Positions 33,594 to 33,805 of a stretch of 33,805 bases of DNA are shown here, one piece after another. The position numbers and the translations under genes were made by a program. Under the pieces are notes generated by a model, which had not been told where the DNA came from, ran no database searches, and worked only from the letters and a program-made list of their open reading frames with translations. The first letter of the stretch is position 1. Every line of letters begins with the position of its first letter. Origin of the DNA: SAR116 cluster bacterium MED-G04 (GTDB taxonomy: Bacteria > Pseudomonadota > Alphaproteobacteria > Puniceispirillales > UBA1172); the NCBI GenBank assembly GCA_002457135.1, contig NTKX01000014.1, positions 1 to 33,805 of the forward strand. Direction: 5' to 3'.

Positions 33594-33805
33594 ATGGCTG
33601 GCCCGGGGTTAAGCCTGACACAAAAACCGCGCCTCGGGATGAACGCTTCCCTGCGCCAGACCATGACGGTGCTGTCCCTGCGGGGGCGTGATATCACCAG
33701 CCTTGCCCGCTCCCTCGTTGATGAAAACCCGTTTCTGGATATTCGCCTGCCTGACCCTGTGGCGACCTCGCGTGCCGGGGCTGATCTGCCGGTTGATTTT
33801 GACCG
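33594..33805 (+). CDS. rpoN: Start of a sigma-54 (RpoN)-like protein (cut by window edge)
   Basis: About 70 residues are visible from the ATG at 33594, with no stop before the edge. LTQKPRLGMNASLRQTMTVL followed by ITSLARSLVDENPFLDI matches the pattern of sigma-54 region I (a short helical motif, then a helix ending in a glutamate-asparagine-proline segment). This region contacts the ATP-driven activator. It is unusually poor in glutamine and leucine for RpoN, so a divergent or RpoN-derived protein is possible. The core- and promoter-binding regions lie beyond the window. The gene follows rodA by two bases, suggesting read-through from the shape operon. Confidence 0.65.
   Translation, partial: MAGPGLSLTQKPRLGMNASLRQTMTVLSLRGRDITSLARSLVDENPFLDIRLPDPVATSRAGADLPVDFD

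Overview
This window is ordinary alphaproteobacterial core chromosome, GC-rich, densely packed and with no sign of mobile DNA. The lineage inference rests on several sequence features: a permuted (two-piece) tmRNA gene with a proteolysis tag starting ANDN, the alphaproteobacterial form of SspB, a short phosphatidylserine decarboxylase with an FGS cleavage site, a zinc-free L36, and the hflK-hflC-degP, ilvIHC and mreBCD-mrdA-rodA blocks. The exact genus cannot be read from the sequence. A Rhodospirillales-like or related marine lineage is my guess. Both edges cut a gene: transketolase at the left and a sigma-54-like protein at the right.

Layout. 1-2296: carbon metabolism (tkt end, gap, rpe). 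2330-3822: phosphatidylethanolamine synthesis (psd, pssA). 3864-6189 on the minus strand: exporters and a DM13 protein (LysE family, DM13, AzlD, AzlC). 6291-8215: pgk and a phosphoglycolate-phosphatase-like HAD gene. 8266-9150: msrA and the short rpmJ gene with its terminator. 9305-13325: glycolate oxidase operon glcDEF. 13351-15853 on the minus strand: ssrA (tmRNA), sspB and class I fumarase. 16015-17330: thyA-folA. 17369-18451 minus: Mrp/ApbC ATPase. 18615-22191: hflK-hflC and a DegP-type protease. 22281-24248: serB (minus) and miaA (plus). 24403-27808: ilvI-ilvH-ilvC behind a possible attenuator. 27992-33591: the rod-shape operon mreB-mreC-mreD-mrdA-rodA, followed by the start of an rpoN-like gene.

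Functional links. The HAD phosphatase and GlcDEF could together turn 2-phosphoglycolate into glyoxylate. The tmRNA sits directly upstream, on the same strand, of SspB, the adaptor that hands tmRNA-tagged proteins to ClpXP. HflKC and DegP add membrane and periplasmic quality control a few kilobases away. Psd and PssA catalyse consecutive steps.

I found no clearly new multi-gene system. The most unusual structural signal is a set of short tandem duplications (15-16 bp units) lying on gene ends and starts. The clearest is a six-copy 16-bp array that fills the whole sspB-fumarase junction and creates extra start codons. Other points worth checking are the ilv leader hairpins, an AT-rich dyad over the glc promoter region, a perfect CtrA-type box before the DM13-lysE pair, and a GAPDH lacking the usual NAD-selecting residues.
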